64,000 nt of DNA from Hyphomicrobium_A sp963726795 (GTDB lineage: Bacteria; Pseudomonadota; Alphaproteobacteria; Rhizobiales; Hyphomicrobiaceae): NCBI GenBank assembly GCA_963726795.1, contig CAVSDD010000007.1, forward strand, positions 124,001 to 188,000. Reading direction: 5' to 3'. The notes under the pieces are model-generated. The model was not told the origin of the DNA, searched no databases, and saw only the letters and a list, made by a program, of their open reading frames with translations. The position numbers were made by a program, and so were the translations under genes. This document shows, piece after piece, positions 37,013 through 46,165 of the stretch (the stretch's first letter is position 1; every line of letters begins with the position of its first letter).

Positions 37013-38416
37013 TCAGACGTCGCGGCTGAGCGACGCTTCCACCTCGCGCTGCAGTCCAGCCGCGTCGACGACATCGGCGTGCTCAAGTGCGGCGGTGTCG
37101 ACGAAGATGGCCTCGCGCGTTTTCGGCGCATACTTGGGACCGAGCACGCCGAGCGCGGTTGGATTGCCACGCTCATTCTCGCGGTCGCCGAAGTAGCCCT
37201 CAACGATCACGCCCTTTTCGGCGTACTCGGGATCGCGTTGCAGCGCTTCGTGCAGTTTGGGCAAATTGAAGTGGGGGACGGACGCGATCATGTGGTGGGG
37301 CAAATGGTAGTCCATGCCCCACGGGAACACGGCGTAGCGCACCATCGGCCCGGCAAGGAATACGCGCGTATTGGTGTAGCGGCCGCGGTCGGCGTTCCCG
37401 TGTTGCACCCACTGCCGCAAGATCATGAACAGCGGGAACGTCGTGAACACCGGCAGCATCCAAAGCAGCGCGAAGTAGCTCCACGCCGATCCGTACGCCC
37501 AGCCCATGAGCTGCGCGTAGGACACAAACGCAAACAGCAAAGCCAGATGCGTGACGCGCCCGATCGCGGTCAGCTTGTGCGAGATCACGCGGTCGAGGCG
37601 CGTGTGCATGTAGTATTTCTCGGGCAGCAGCACGAGCGCCGCGACCATGACGGCCCACATGGCGGGCAGCACGGCGTAAAGCGCCATCCAGTTGCCATTG
37701 AGCGTCATCGGCACAAGCGCGGCCGGCGCGGCAACGGTGAACAGGAGGCCGATGCGCAGCGGCCAGTGCGAGGGCGGTTGGTCGGGGATCGTGTAGGGGC
37801 TCTTGTGACGGCCGCCGCCGGTCGCTGAATAGCGCGCGCGGGTCAGCGTGTAGCGAACGAGGTTCGGCAGCCAGAGCTGCTTCAGGAGCTTCACCACCAT
37901 GTCCATGTGGGTGATGGGGAAGTCGAGCCAATGATCGCTGTCGTGCAGCTGGCTGATGTCGGGATCGCGCTCGGGGTCGTTGATGAACTGGTGATGCGCC
38001 AGGTGGTGCAGGCGGAAATGGAAGGTGGTTGTGAGAATCGGGAACGCCGCCAGCCAATCGGACGCGAGCTCGTTGAGCTTGCGGTTGGCAAACAGCATGT
38101 AATGCGTGCCCTCGTGCACCGCGCCGCCAAACTGATGCTGCGACGCGCCGATGGCGACGATCGCGAGCGCCGTGACGGGGATGCTCCACCACCAGGCGAT
38201 CACGCCGGACATGGCTAGGTGATCGAGATAAATGGCGCTGCAGATCGAGACCGCGAGCACGACGTAGATGCGGGCCAGATAAATCCAGTTGGTGGAGTTA
38301 TCGCGGGCCTTGAGAACCTTGATCTCTTCCGCGGTCTGCCGGCTCGTGCGCTCACGCGCCGGCTCGGTGCCGCTGGTGCGTGCTGATATTTCGGCAACCG
38401 CCGCCATTGATGTCAT
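37013..38416 (-). CDS. Fatty acid desaturase family protein
   Basis: The 467-aa membrane protein carries three histidine boxes of a di-iron desaturase: HEGTH (about residue 101), HHLAHH (about residue 137) and HLPHH (about residue 375). At least four hydrophobic membrane segments surround them. A soluble N-terminal 40 residues and a 60-residue acidic C-terminal tail flank the core. The substrate (acyl lipid or other) cannot be told from sequence. It is a single gene, divergent from the aquaporin. Confidence 0.88.
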   Translation of the reverse strand: MTSMAAVAEISARTSGTEPARERTSRQTAEEIKVLKARDNSTNWIYLARIYVVLAVSICSAIYLDHLAMSGVIAWWWSIPVTALAIVAIGASQHQFGGAVHEGTHYMLFANRKLNELASDWLAAFPILTTTFHFRLHHLAHHQFINDPERDPDISQLHDSDHWLDFPITHMDMVVKLLKQLWLPNLVRYTLTRARYSATGGGRHKSPYTIPDQPPSHWPLRIGLLFTVAAPAALVPMTLNGNWMALYAVLPAMWAVMVAALVLLPEKYYMHTRLDRVISHKLTAIGRVTHLALLFAFVSYAQLMGWAYGSAWSYFALLWMLPVFTTFPLFMILRQWVQHGNADRGRYTNTRVFLAGPMVRYAVFPWGMDYHLPHHMIASVPHFNLPKLHEALQRDPEYAEKGVIVEGYFGDRENERGNPTALGVLGPKYAPKTREAIFVDTAALEHADVVDAAGLQREVEASLSRDV

Positions 38417-38655
38417 GATGCCTCTATCAATCGTTCAGCCGCGTGCCGAGCGCGGAAGTGCGCATTTTGCCAGAACAAATGGTCATTCCAAGCCCGATCG
38501 GTTAGGTGCGGCCATGTGGCAGGGCTTCAGCGTCTCAACGTCAATCGCAGCTGAACCGTGTCAAAGATTTCCTTACAAGCGTTAAAAATTGCATTCTTCG
38601 TGTCCGAATCGGCTCCGTTTGCCTTTTCGGTCGCAATAGCAAGGGGGGAATAGCA

Positions 38656-39333
38656 ATGAGATCCAAGGCGCTGGCCGCCGAATTTGCCGGCACGTTCATG
38701 CTGGTAGCATCCGTGCTCGGAGCGGCACTGTTTTCGTTCCCGATTGCGGGCATCGTCGGCGTCGCCCTGTCGATCGGGTTCGCGGTGATGGCGATGGTCT
38801 TCGCCGTCGGCGCAATCTCGGGCGCGCACTTCAACCCCGCTGTCACGCTGGGCCTCGTCGCCGCCGGCCGTTTCCCGACAGCAGACGCCCCGCGCTACAT
38901 CATCGCCCAGTGCCTCGGCGGCATCGCGGCTTCACTGGTTTTCTACCTGATCGCGTCCGGCCGGAATGCCGGATTCGAGGTCGGAACCTTCGCTTCCAAT
39001 ACCTACGGCGGACCCGCGGGCTACTCGCTTTACGCCGTGTTTCTCATCGAGTTCCTGTTGACGGCATTCCTCGTCTTCGTGGTCGTGTGCGCGACGGCTG
39101 AGCGCGCGCCGGTGGGATTTGCAGCGATCGCCATTGGTCTGACGCTGGCGGCGATCCACATCATGGCCATTCCGGTGTCGAATGCCTCGGTCAACCCCGC
39201 CCGTAGCCTCGCGACTGCGGTTATCGCGCTTGGCCAGCCGCTGGCGCAGCTGTGGGTATTCTGGGTTGCACCCATCCTCGGGGGCGTCGCCGGAGGGGTA
39301 TTCAGCCGCTGGCTCCTGGAGGAATGGGAGTAA
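38656..39333 (+). CDS. aqpZ: Aquaporin (MIP family)
   Basis: The 225-aa channel has six membrane helices and both NPA motifs, in GAHFNPAVTLG and NASVNPARSLA. This favours a water channel of the AqpZ type over a glycerol facilitator. The start at 38656 is preceded by GGGGGGAA at five bases. It is a single gene with a strong terminator 20 bp downstream. Confidence 0.93.
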   Translation: MRSKALAAEFAGTFMLVASVLGAALFSFPIAGIVGVALSIGFAVMAMVFAVGAISGAHFNPAVTLGLVAAGRFPTADAPRYIIAQCLGGIAASLVFYLIASGRNAGFEVGTFASNTYGGPAGYSLYAVFLIEFLLTAFLVFVVVCATAERAPVGFAAIAIGLTLAAIHIMAIPVSNASVNPARSLATAVIALGQPLAQLWVFWVAPILGGVAGGVFSRWLLEEWE

Positions 39334-39352
39334 GCGCGCCACGCAGGCCGGC

Positions 39353-39388
39353 AAAAACCGCGGCGACCCGCCACATCCCGCGGTTTTT
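39353..39388 (+). terminator. Rho-independent terminator downstream of aquaporin gene
   Basis: An 11-bp perfect stem, AAAAACCGCGG against CCGCGGTTTTT with a 14-base loop, is followed by CTTGCG and a further T-run. It is the clearest terminator on the plus strand. Confidence 0.87.
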
Positions 39389-39579
39389 CTTGCGTTTTTC
39401 CGGGACCTATGTCAGTTGACCGTTGGCTCGAGCGCAGGGGACACGATTCCGTTAGTCCCTTTTCCGAGACCGCATTTCTTATTTGCCGCATTTGGCGAAT
39501 CCTCATCCCCCTGCGCTCCGTCAACCGCTGCCGCGCGAAGCGTCGGCGCGGGTGTGTACGAACGCTGACGGAGATATTT

Positions 39580-41301
39580 TTGGAAACCAAGACGTTCGCT
39601 GAGCTCGGACTCAGCCCGACCGTGCAGGCGGCCATAACGGCTGCCGGCTACACGATACCTACGCCTATTCAAGCCGCCGCCATCCCGATCGCTGTGCAGG
39701 GCCGTGACGTGCTCGGCATCGCCCAGACGGGCACCGGCAAAACAGCCTCCTTCGTGTTGCCGATGATAACGCGGCTTGAAACCGGCCGCGCCAGGGCGCG
39801 CATGCCGCGATCGCTGATCCTCGCGCCGACGCGCGAGCTCGCCGCCCAGGTGGCGCAGAGCTTCGAGAAGTACGGCATCCATCACAAGCTGACGCTCGCG
39901 CTGCTGATCGGCGGCGTGTCGATGGACGACCAGGTGAAAAAGCTGGACCGCGGCGTCGATGTGCTGATCGCCACGCCCGGGCGCCTGCTCGATCATTTCC
40001 AGCGCGGCCGCGTCATGCTGATGGGGGTCGAGATCCTCGTCATCGACGAAGCCGACCGCATGCTCGACATGGGGTTCATTCCCGACATCGAGAAGATATG
40101 CAAGCTGCTGCCTCCGCGCCGGCAGACGCTGTTCTTTTCGGCGACGATGCCTCCCGAGATCACGCGTCTCGTGCATCAGTTCCTCAAGGATCCCGAGCGG
40201 ATCGAGGTGGCCCCGCCTGCGACCACCGCCAAGACCATCACCCAGCGCTTCGTCTTCTGTGCCAATGGCGAGGACTGGGCCAAGCGCGAGACGCTGCGCA
40301 AGCTGATCGGCGAGGTGAACGTCAAGAACGCGATCATCTTCTGCAACCGCAAGGTCGACGTCGCGATCCTGCATCGTTCGCTGGTCAAGCACGGTTTCAG
40401 CGCCGGCGCTCTTCACGGCGACATGGACCAGAAGAATCGCATGGAGACGCTCGACAAGTTCCGGTCGGGCGATTTGATGCTGCTGGCGGCGAGCGATGTA
40501 GCGGCGCGCGGCCTCGACATCCCCGACGTGAGCCACATCTTCAATTTCGACCTGCCGTGGCAGCCCGACGACTATGTGCACCGGATCGGCCGTACCGGTC
40601 GCGCCGGCAAGGAAGGCTGCTCCACCTCGCTGGTGACGGCCGATGAGCTCAAGTCGCTCAAGGACATCGAGAAGATGCTGGGCGAGGATGTGGTCTGGAT
40701 CGGTCCCTCGCCCTCCGCGGAAGATTACGCCCAGGCCGGCAAGAAGCGCCGGCGCGGTGGCCGCGCAGCCCCGCGCAGCGGACGAGGCGCTGCTCCGTCC
40801 AGCCGCAGCGAAGGCAAGCCGCGCCAACCCGAGCGTCGTCCTCCTGCTGCCGCGCGTGCGCAAGAAGGCGCCTCAGAGGCTCGCACCGAGGCAAGACCTC
40901 CACGGCAACCGCAACAACCGCGCCGGAGCGAACAACCTCGCTCCGAACAGCCACGTGCCGAGCAGCCACGCCCTGAGCAAGCCCGTTCCGAGCAACCTCG
41001 CTCCGAGCAGCCCCGTTCCGGGTCGAGGGCGCCGCGGCCGCAAGAGCCGCGCCGTGCCGATGCGCAGCCGCAGCGCCAGCCGGAAAACCGCGAGCGCGGC
41101 GAGCCCCGCGTCCGCGGCGGCAACAGTCAGGCGTCCGAGGAGCAGACGGCGAACCGGCAACCGCGGGCGCCCAAGCCACGTCCCGAGCGCCCCAACGGCG
41201 AGCACCAGCAGAACGCGCAGCAGCGGACGGGGTTTGCCGACAATGTGCCGGCGTTCATGCGCAAAGCGGTCAAGCGGCCGGTGAAGGTCGCCGGCGAGTA
41301 G
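39580..41301 (+). CDS. rhlE: DEAD/DEAH box RNA helicase, RhlE-like
   Basis: The helicase core (residues 1-380) has the Q motif before IPTPIQAAAIPIA, motif I AQTGTGKTASF, Ia PTRELAAQ, II VIDEADRMLDMGF, III SAT and VI HRIGRTGRAG. About 190 C-terminal residues are Arg/Pro/Gln/Glu-rich and disordered, including six five-residue repeats. The start is TTG at 39580 with GGAG six bases before. An in-frame ATG at 39409 would add an unrelated leader that overlaps the end of the terminator region. A role in ribosome assembly or RNA decay is known for the family. Confidence 0.9.
   Translation: METKTFAELGLSPTVQAAITAAGYTIPTPIQAAAIPIAVQGRDVLGIAQTGTGKTASFVLPMITRLETGRARARMPRSLILAPTRELAAQVAQSFEKYGIHHKLTLALLIGGVSMDDQVKKLDRGVDVLIATPGRLLDHFQRGRVMLMGVEILVIDEADRMLDMGFIPDIEKICKLLPPRRQTLFFSATMPPEITRLVHQFLKDPERIEVAPPATTAKTITQRFVFCANGEDWAKRETLRKLIGEVNVKNAIIFCNRKVDVAILHRSLVKHGFSAGALHGDMDQKNRMETLDKFRSGDLMLLAASDVAARGLDIPDVSHIFNFDLPWQPDDYVHRIGRTGRAGKEGCSTSLVTADELKSLKDIEKMLGEDVVWIGPSPSAEDYAQAGKKRRRGGRAAPRSGRGAAPSSRSEGKPRQPERRPPAAARAQEGASEARTEARPPRQPQQPRRSEQPRSEQPRAEQPRPEQARSEQPRSEQPRSGSRAPRPQEPRRADAQPQRQPENRERGEPRVRGGNSQASEEQTANRQPRAPKPRPERPNGEHQQNAQQRTGFADNVPAFMRKAVKRPVKVAGE
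40921..41010 (+). repeat. Six tandem 15-bp repeats in the helicase tail
   Basis: Six in-frame copies of a 15-bp unit encode RRSEQ, PRSEQ, PRAEQ, PRPEQ, ARSEQ and PRSEQ, within a disordered tail. Third-position differences between copies suggest an old expansion under protein-level selection. Confidence 0.85.
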
Positions 41302-41354
41302 CCACGAGCGATCCTCGTGTGCGCCCAGTTCGCTGGCGAGTTCGTGTTCGCCGG

Positions 41355-41855
41355 CTAGTTCGTGGCCGTCGTTGGTTCCTGCATGGGATCGACGGCCACG
41401 CCGTCGCGCCGCACTTCAAAATGAACACCCATGCCGGTCGACAGTCCGGTTGAGCCCGCTGCGCCAACGTTGGCGCCAACCTCAATGCAGTCGCCGAGAT
41501 GTACGGCGATCGTGCTGAGGTGGGCATAAACCGTCTGAAACCCGCCGCCATGGTCGATGATGACGGTGTTGCCGTACTCACCGCTCTGTAGACCTACGAA
41601 GCTCACCTGTCCTGCCGCCGCGGCGATGACGGGTGTGCCGCGCGGGGCTCCCCAATCGATGCCGGGATGCATGCTTCGCGTGTGCAGGACGGGATGAACG
41701 CGCATGCCGAAGGGCGTTACAACTCGCACATTGGAACCGGAAAGGGGCTTGATCGTCGTGAGGCGCGTCGCCGTCGCCGGCTTGCACGACGGGCCTTCGG
41801 CAAGCGTCGGCCCAGCCCATAGCAATAGCGCGCAGAGTAATATTTTTCCCCTCAT
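41355..41855 (-). CDS. M23 family metallopeptidase
   Basis: The 166-aa protein has a signal peptide (MRGKILLCALLLWAGPTLA) and an M23 (LytM) domain with HPGIDWG (the His and Asp zinc ligands) and GVHFEVRRDG (the HxH-like end). A YAHLSTI strand lies between. It is exported and probably cleaves or binds peptidoglycan. It is the last gene of the suf-DUF924 run on this strand. Confidence 0.87.
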   Translation of the reverse strand: MRGKILLCALLLWAGPTLAEGPSCKPATATRLTTIKPLSGSNVRVVTPFGMRVHPVLHTRSMHPGIDWGAPRGTPVIAAAAGQVSFVGLQSGEYGNTVIIDHGGGFQTVYAHLSTIAVHLGDCIEVGANVGAAGSTGLSTGMGVHFEVRRDGVAVDPMQEPTTATN

Positions 41856-41898
41856 GCGGCGCCTTCTAAGGCGCAAGCGTGGCGCGCATGGGGCAGAC

Positions 41899-42477
41899 CT
41901 AGAATGAGCTGCCCGGTTCGTTAAGGAACGCCTTTTCTTCCGGCGTCGACGCCCGGCCAAGGATCGCGTTGCGATGGGGGAAGCGGCCGAAGCGCGCGAC
42001 CACGTCGTGATGCAGCCGGGCGTAGCGGGCATATTCCTCATCGCCCAGCGCCTGGGTGAGCGCGATGCAGCGAAGCTGATCGGAAAGCTCCTCGCTGTGC
42101 TCGAACGGCAGATAGAGGAAAATACGCCGCGCTGGCGCGATGTCCTGGTCGAGGCCGCGCGCAATTGCTGCGTTCGCTATGGCTAAAGCCAAGCCATCGG
42201 TGGCGAAGGCCTTGGCGCTGTCGCGGAACATGTTGCGCGGAAACTGATCGAGCACGATGACGGCGGCGAGCGCCTTGTCGGCGCTCGTTGTCAGGTCGTC
42301 CAGCGTAAGCGCTGAAAGCTTCTCGTACAATGCCAGGAAACGATCGCGGATGGTGCGATCGACGGTCGCGTCCTTGCGGAACCAAGCCTCGCGCGGAAGT
42401 TCTTTGAACCAGAAGTCGAGCACCTCGCCGATCCAGGCATCGCTGCCCGAGGCTTTGGTCATCGACGGGCTCGGCAT
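41899..42477 (-). CDS. DUF924 family protein
   Basis: The 192-aa all-helical protein has the DUF924 signature VLDFWF near the start, VIVLDQFPRNMFRD, the YLPFEHSEE segment and FGRFPHRNAILGR. Its fold is TPR-like, and its function is not known. It starts 6 bp after the sufA stop and is probably part of the same operon. Confidence 0.9.
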   Translation of the reverse strand: MPSPSMTKASGSDAWIGEVLDFWFKELPREAWFRKDATVDRTIRDRFLALYEKLSALTLDDLTTSADKALAAVIVLDQFPRNMFRDSAKAFATDGLALAIANAAIARGLDQDIAPARRIFLYLPFEHSEELSDQLRCIALTQALGDEEYARYARLHHDVVARFGRFPHRNAILGRASTPEEKAFLNEPGSSF

Positions 42478-42483
42478 GCGTGA

Positions 42484-42867
42484 TCAGTCGTGCGAATGGG
42501 CCGGAGCGCTGCCGGCGGCGACGAGCGTCACGCTTTCGCCGCAGCCGCACGAGCCGCGCTGGTTCGGGTTGTTGAACACGAACTGGCTCGCGAGCTTGTC
42601 GGTCTTGTAGTCCATCTCGGTGCCGAGCAGGTACATAATGGCGGCCGGCTCGATCAGCAGCACCGCGCCGTCCTGCTCCACGACCTCATCGTGAGCGCCC
42701 TTCTGGTCGGCAACGGCCATGGTGTACTCCATGCCGGCGCAGCCGCCCTTCTTGATGCCGATGCGCAGCCCCAGCGCGCCAGGATTGCCTCCCATGAGCG
42801 AACGCACGCGCTCGGCGGCGGCGTCCGTCAGGGTCACGACCTTGGGCATCATGTGCAGCGTCGGCAT
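42484..42867 (-). CDS. sufA: Iron-sulfur cluster carrier SufA/IscA family
   Basis: This 127-aa A-type carrier has the three ligand Cys in GGCAGMEY and SCGCGES, the last two in the C-terminal CxC. SufA receives clusters from the SufBCD scaffold. A His/Ala tail of about 15 residues extends beyond the usual end. It lies 74 bp after the sufT-like gene. Confidence 0.93.
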   Translation of the reverse strand: MPTLHMMPKVVTLTDAAAERVRSLMGGNPGALGLRIGIKKGGCAGMEYTMAVADQKGAHDEVVEQDGAVLLIEPAAIMYLLGTEMDYKTDKLASQFVFNNPNQRGSCGCGESVTLVAAGSAPAHSHD

Positions 42868-42941
42868 TTGGGTTCACCCGGCAAGATTCGTCCCAACTAT
42901 ATAGTGCGCGATTGGCGCGCGGCAAATTGCGCCCATTTGGC

Positions 42942-43400
42942 CTAGAACATGTTGAGCGCCAGACGGGCCTCGTCCGACATCCGCCCCATGTCCCAGGGCG
43001 GATCGAAGGTCATGGCGACGGTGGCATGGCTGACGCCAGGCACGGCATTGACGGCGTTCTCGACCCACTTGGGCATCTCACCCGCAACCGGGCAGCCCGG
43101 CGCTGTCAGCGTCATGGTGACCGCGACGTTGCGATCCCCGTCGATGGCGACGCCGTAGATCAGCCCCAGCTCATAAATATCGGCCGGAATTTCCGGGTCG
43201 TAGACCGTTTTGAGCGCCGCGATGATCTCGCCGCGCAGCTGCTCTTCCTCCTCAGGAGGTAGCGCGGAGACCGGTACGGCTGCGGTGTTAACCGCCGGCA
43301 CGTCCTTCTCCGCCGTGCTCTCTGCCGGAGCAACCGATGCAGCACCACTCGCCTCGGCGAGGGCGATCGCGGTCTCGTCCGGGGCTGGTTTGCCTTCCAT
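42942..43400 (-). CDS. SUF system MIP18/DUF59 protein (SufT-like)
   Basis: The 152-aa product from the ATG at 43400 (AGGAG nine bases upstream) has an Ala/Pro-rich N-terminal 50 residues. The DUF59 domain follows: VYDPEIPADIYELGLIYGVA, TLTAPGCPVAGEMP and FDPPWDMGRMSDEARL. DUF59/SufT proteins assist Fe-S maturation. Because of the frameshift in sufS just upstream, the open frame of sufS runs straight into this gene, giving the false look of a SufS-SufT fusion. Confidence 0.9.
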   Translation of the reverse strand: MEGKPAPDETAIALAEASGAASVAPAESTAEKDVPAVNTAAVPVSALPPEEEEQLRGEIIAALKTVYDPEIPADIYELGLIYGVAIDGDRNVAVTMTLTAPGCPVAGEMPKWVENAVNAVPGVSHATVAMTFDPPWDMGRMSDEARLALNMF

Positions 43401-43435
43401 GCTTTTCAACTCCTGCAAAGGCAGACAGCCTTTGC

Positions 43436-44714
43436 TCACGTGAACAGTTCCTTGGCGCGTTTCAAGGCGTCGACCAGTGCGTCGACCTCGGCCTTGGTGT
43501 TGTACATGGCGAACGATGCCCGGCACACCGCGGTGACGACCCAGCCGCTCCATCAGCGGCTGCGCGCAGTGGTGTCCGGCACGCACCGCGACGCCCGAGC
43601 GGTCGACGATGGTCGCGATGTCGTGCGGGTGCAGCCCATCGACCGCGAAGGAAACGATGCCGCCCTTACCCGGTGCCGTGCCGTAGATCTTGAGCCACGG
43701 CAGCTCGGTCAATCGCGCATGGGCATAGGTGCGCAGCTCCGCCTCGTGGCGCGCGATACGGTCGCGCCCGACCTGCATCATGTAGTTGAGCGCTGCGCCG
43801 AGCCCGATCGCTTCCACGATCGGCGGGGTGCCGGCCTCGAACTTCTGCGGCGGCTTGCCGTAGGTGATGCGGTCGACATGGACGCTCTCGATCATGTTGC
43901 CGCCGCCCTGGTAGGGGGGCATCGCGTCGAGATGCGCCTTCTTGGCGTAGAGCACGCCGATACCGGTCGGCCCGTAGGTCTTGTGGCCGGTGAAGACGTA
44001 GAAATCGCAATCGAGATCGCGCACATCGACCGTCATGTGCACCGCCGACTGGCTGCCGTCGACGAGCACGGGGATGCCGCGGTCGTGCGCGACGCGGATG
44101 ATCTCCTTCACCGGCACCAGCGTGCCGAGCACATTCGACATGTGCGTGATGGCGACCAGCTTGGTGCGCGGGGTCAAAAGCCGCTCGAACTCCTCAAACA
44201 GGAACTCGCCGCTGTCCGAGATCGGCGCCCACTTGAGCACGGCGCCCTGGCGCTCGCGCAGGAAGTGCCACGGCACGATGTTGGAATGGTGCTCCATGAT
44301 CGAGAGCACGATCTCGTCGCCCTCGCCGATATTGGGGCGGCCGAACGAGTCCGCGACCAGGTTGACGGCAGCCGTGGCGTTGCGCGTGAAAATGATCTCA
44401 TCGACGCTTCCCGCGTTGAGGAAGCGCCGCACCACCTCGCGCGCGTCCTCATATTTCGAGGTCGCCGTATTGGAGAGATAGTGCAGCCCGCGATGCACGT
44501 TCGCGTACTCGAAGCGATAGAGGTGATCCATCGTCTCGATGACGGAAACGGGCTTCTGCGCCGAGGCCGCGTTGTCGAGATACACGAGCGGCTTGCCGTA
44601 GACCTCGCGATAGAGGATGGGGAAATCGGCGCGGATGCGCTCCACGTCATAGGGGCCGGCCGCCACCTTCGCCGCCGCCCGCTCGATCTCTGTCGTATCG
44701 CGCATTGTTGTCAT
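43436..44714 (-). CDS. sufS: Cysteine desulfurase SufS, frameshift near the C-terminus
   Basis: SufS takes sulfur from cysteine for Fe-S assembly. The PLP Lys is in FTGHKTYGPTGIG and the catalytic Cys region is present. The family pattern holds to GHHCAQPLMERLG. There the frame breaks, at about 43538-43541. Removing one base restores VTAVCRASFAMYNTKAE and DALVDALKRAKELFT, with a stop at 43436 and 425 aa in total, so the active-site loop Cys in VCRASF is behind the shift. The start at 44714 overlaps the sufD stop by 4 bp. The as-read frame fuses to sufT. Confidence 0.9.
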
Positions 44715-46165
44715 GCCTGCTTGGCCGATGGCTTCTGGTCGAGCCAGTCACGCGCCAGCGCCTCGAGAGCTTCTCTCACGTCCGCGCGCTCGACCTTGTG
44801 CAACGCTTCTCCGACGAACGATTCAATCAGCAGCGCGCGCGCCTCCTCGAGCGGAATGCCGCGCGAGCGGCAATAGAACAGCAAATTATCGTCGAGGTCG
44901 GTGCTGGTCGAGCCATGACCGCAAACGACGTCGTCGGCAAAGATCTCAAGCTCGGGCTTTGAATCGAATTCGGCGTCCGGCGACAGCATCAGGACTTGCG
45001 CCATCTGCTTGCCGTCGGTCTTCTGCGCGTCCGGGCGCACGATGACCTTGCCCTGGAACACGCCGCGCCCGCGGTCCGCAAGAACGCCCTTGAACAGCTC
45101 GCGGCTGGTGCAGCCGGGCACCGCGTGATCGACGACGAGCGTCGTGTCGACGTGCTCGGTATCGCGCGCGAAGAAGGCACCCGAAACGTCGATGCGCGCA
45201 TCCTTGCCCTTGAATACGATGCCGAGCTGGTTGCGGGTCAGCGCCGCGCCCCCGGTGAACTGGAAGCCGCGGTAGTCGGCGCCAGCTCCGACATCGACCA
45301 GCCAGTTGGCGAGATGCAAGGCGCGGTCAGTTTCGAGCGTGGCCTTGATGTGCGTCACGCGCGCGCCGGCCCCGACCTCGAGCTCGGTAGCGGCATTCTG
45401 CTGACCGCCAACGGCAGCCCCGGGCAGCGTCAGGAACAGCTCGATGATCGTCGCCTCGGCGCCTTCGCCGACGCTTACGACGTTGCGCGTGGTGATGAGC
45501 AGCGGCTCGGGCGAGAGCCGCACCGAAACGATGAGCAGCGGCTTTGCGAGCTTGGCGCCCTTAGCGATGGCAACGACGGCGCCATCGGTGACGTATGCGG
45601 CGTTGAGTGCGAGCACCGCGTCGTCATCGCGGCCATTGAGGCGCAGCAGATGCGAAGCCGTGCCGCTTTCCTTTTCGGCGAGAGCCGACGACAGCGGCAC
45701 GAGCGCCATGCCGTCGACCGACATCCGCTCCGACAACGGCGAAATGGCGCCGTCGACGAACACGATGCGGGTCGCGTCGAGCTTGGCGAACGGACCCAGC
45801 GCAGCATCGAGGTCGGCAAGCGCAACCTGAGGTGCGGGCCCAACGGCCGGCGGTAGAACATCCTTCAAAATCGTGCGCAGGTCCGTGTACTTCCACGCTT
45901 CGATGCGGCGATGCGGCAGTCCGAGCGCGCTGAAGCGCCCCAGCGCAGCCTCGCGCTCAGCTGCCACATCGGCTCCGCCGGGCAGCACATCGGCGACACC
46001 CGCAAAGCCTTCGCTCAGCGCCTGCTCCGCCTTGGTCTTGAGCACGGCCACGTTCATCGTGCGCCTCTCCAGCGCGTCCTCGCGTGCACCCGCGCCCGCG
46101 CCGCCGGTCTCTGCTTCGGCCAAGCGCTGCTTCCCCTCGCGGATTTGTAGTTTGCGGTCCATCAC
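44711..46165 (-). CDS. sufD: Fe-S cluster assembly protein SufD
   Basis: The 484-aa SufD has the N-terminal region with GLPHRRIEAWKYTDLR, then the beta-helix core and the end motif GHGSTSTDLDDNLLFYCRSRG, typical of SufB/D. It forms the SufBC2D scaffold. The start overlaps the sufC stop (GTG ATG at 46165/46162). An ATG at 46057 (MNVAVLKTKAEQ) is an alternative that resembles many SufD N-termini. Confidence 0.94.
   Translation of the reverse strand: MMDRKLQIREGKQRLAEAETGGAGAGAREDALERRTMNVAVLKTKAEQALSEGFAGVADVLPGGADVAAEREAALGRFSALGLPHRRIEAWKYTDLRTILKDVLPPAVGPAPQVALADLDAALGPFAKLDATRIVFVDGAISPLSERMSVDGMALVPLSSALAEKESGTASHLLRLNGRDDDAVLALNAAYVTDGAVVAIAKGAKLAKPLLIVSVRLSPEPLLITTRNVVSVGEGAEATIIELFLTLPGAAVGGQQNAATELEVGAGARVTHIKATLETDRALHLANWLVDVGAGADYRGFQFTGGAALTRNQLGIVFKGKDARIDVSGAFFARDTEHVDTTLVVDHAVPGCTSRELFKGVLADRGRGVFQGKVIVRPDAQKTDGKQMAQVLMLSPDAEFDSKPELEIFADDVVCGHGSTSTDLDDNLLFYCRSRGIPLEEARALLIESFVGEALHKVERADVREALEALARDWLDQKPSAKQA

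Noticed and set aside
39409..39579. In-frame N-terminal leader of 57 codons before the helicase
   Set aside because: It has no helicase character. The TTG at 39580 has a good ribosome site and the normal family N-terminus.
42942..44714. A SufS-SufT fusion protein
   Set aside because: The join follows a +1 break. The restored frame gives a full SufS with its own stop, and sufT has its own ribosome site and ATG.
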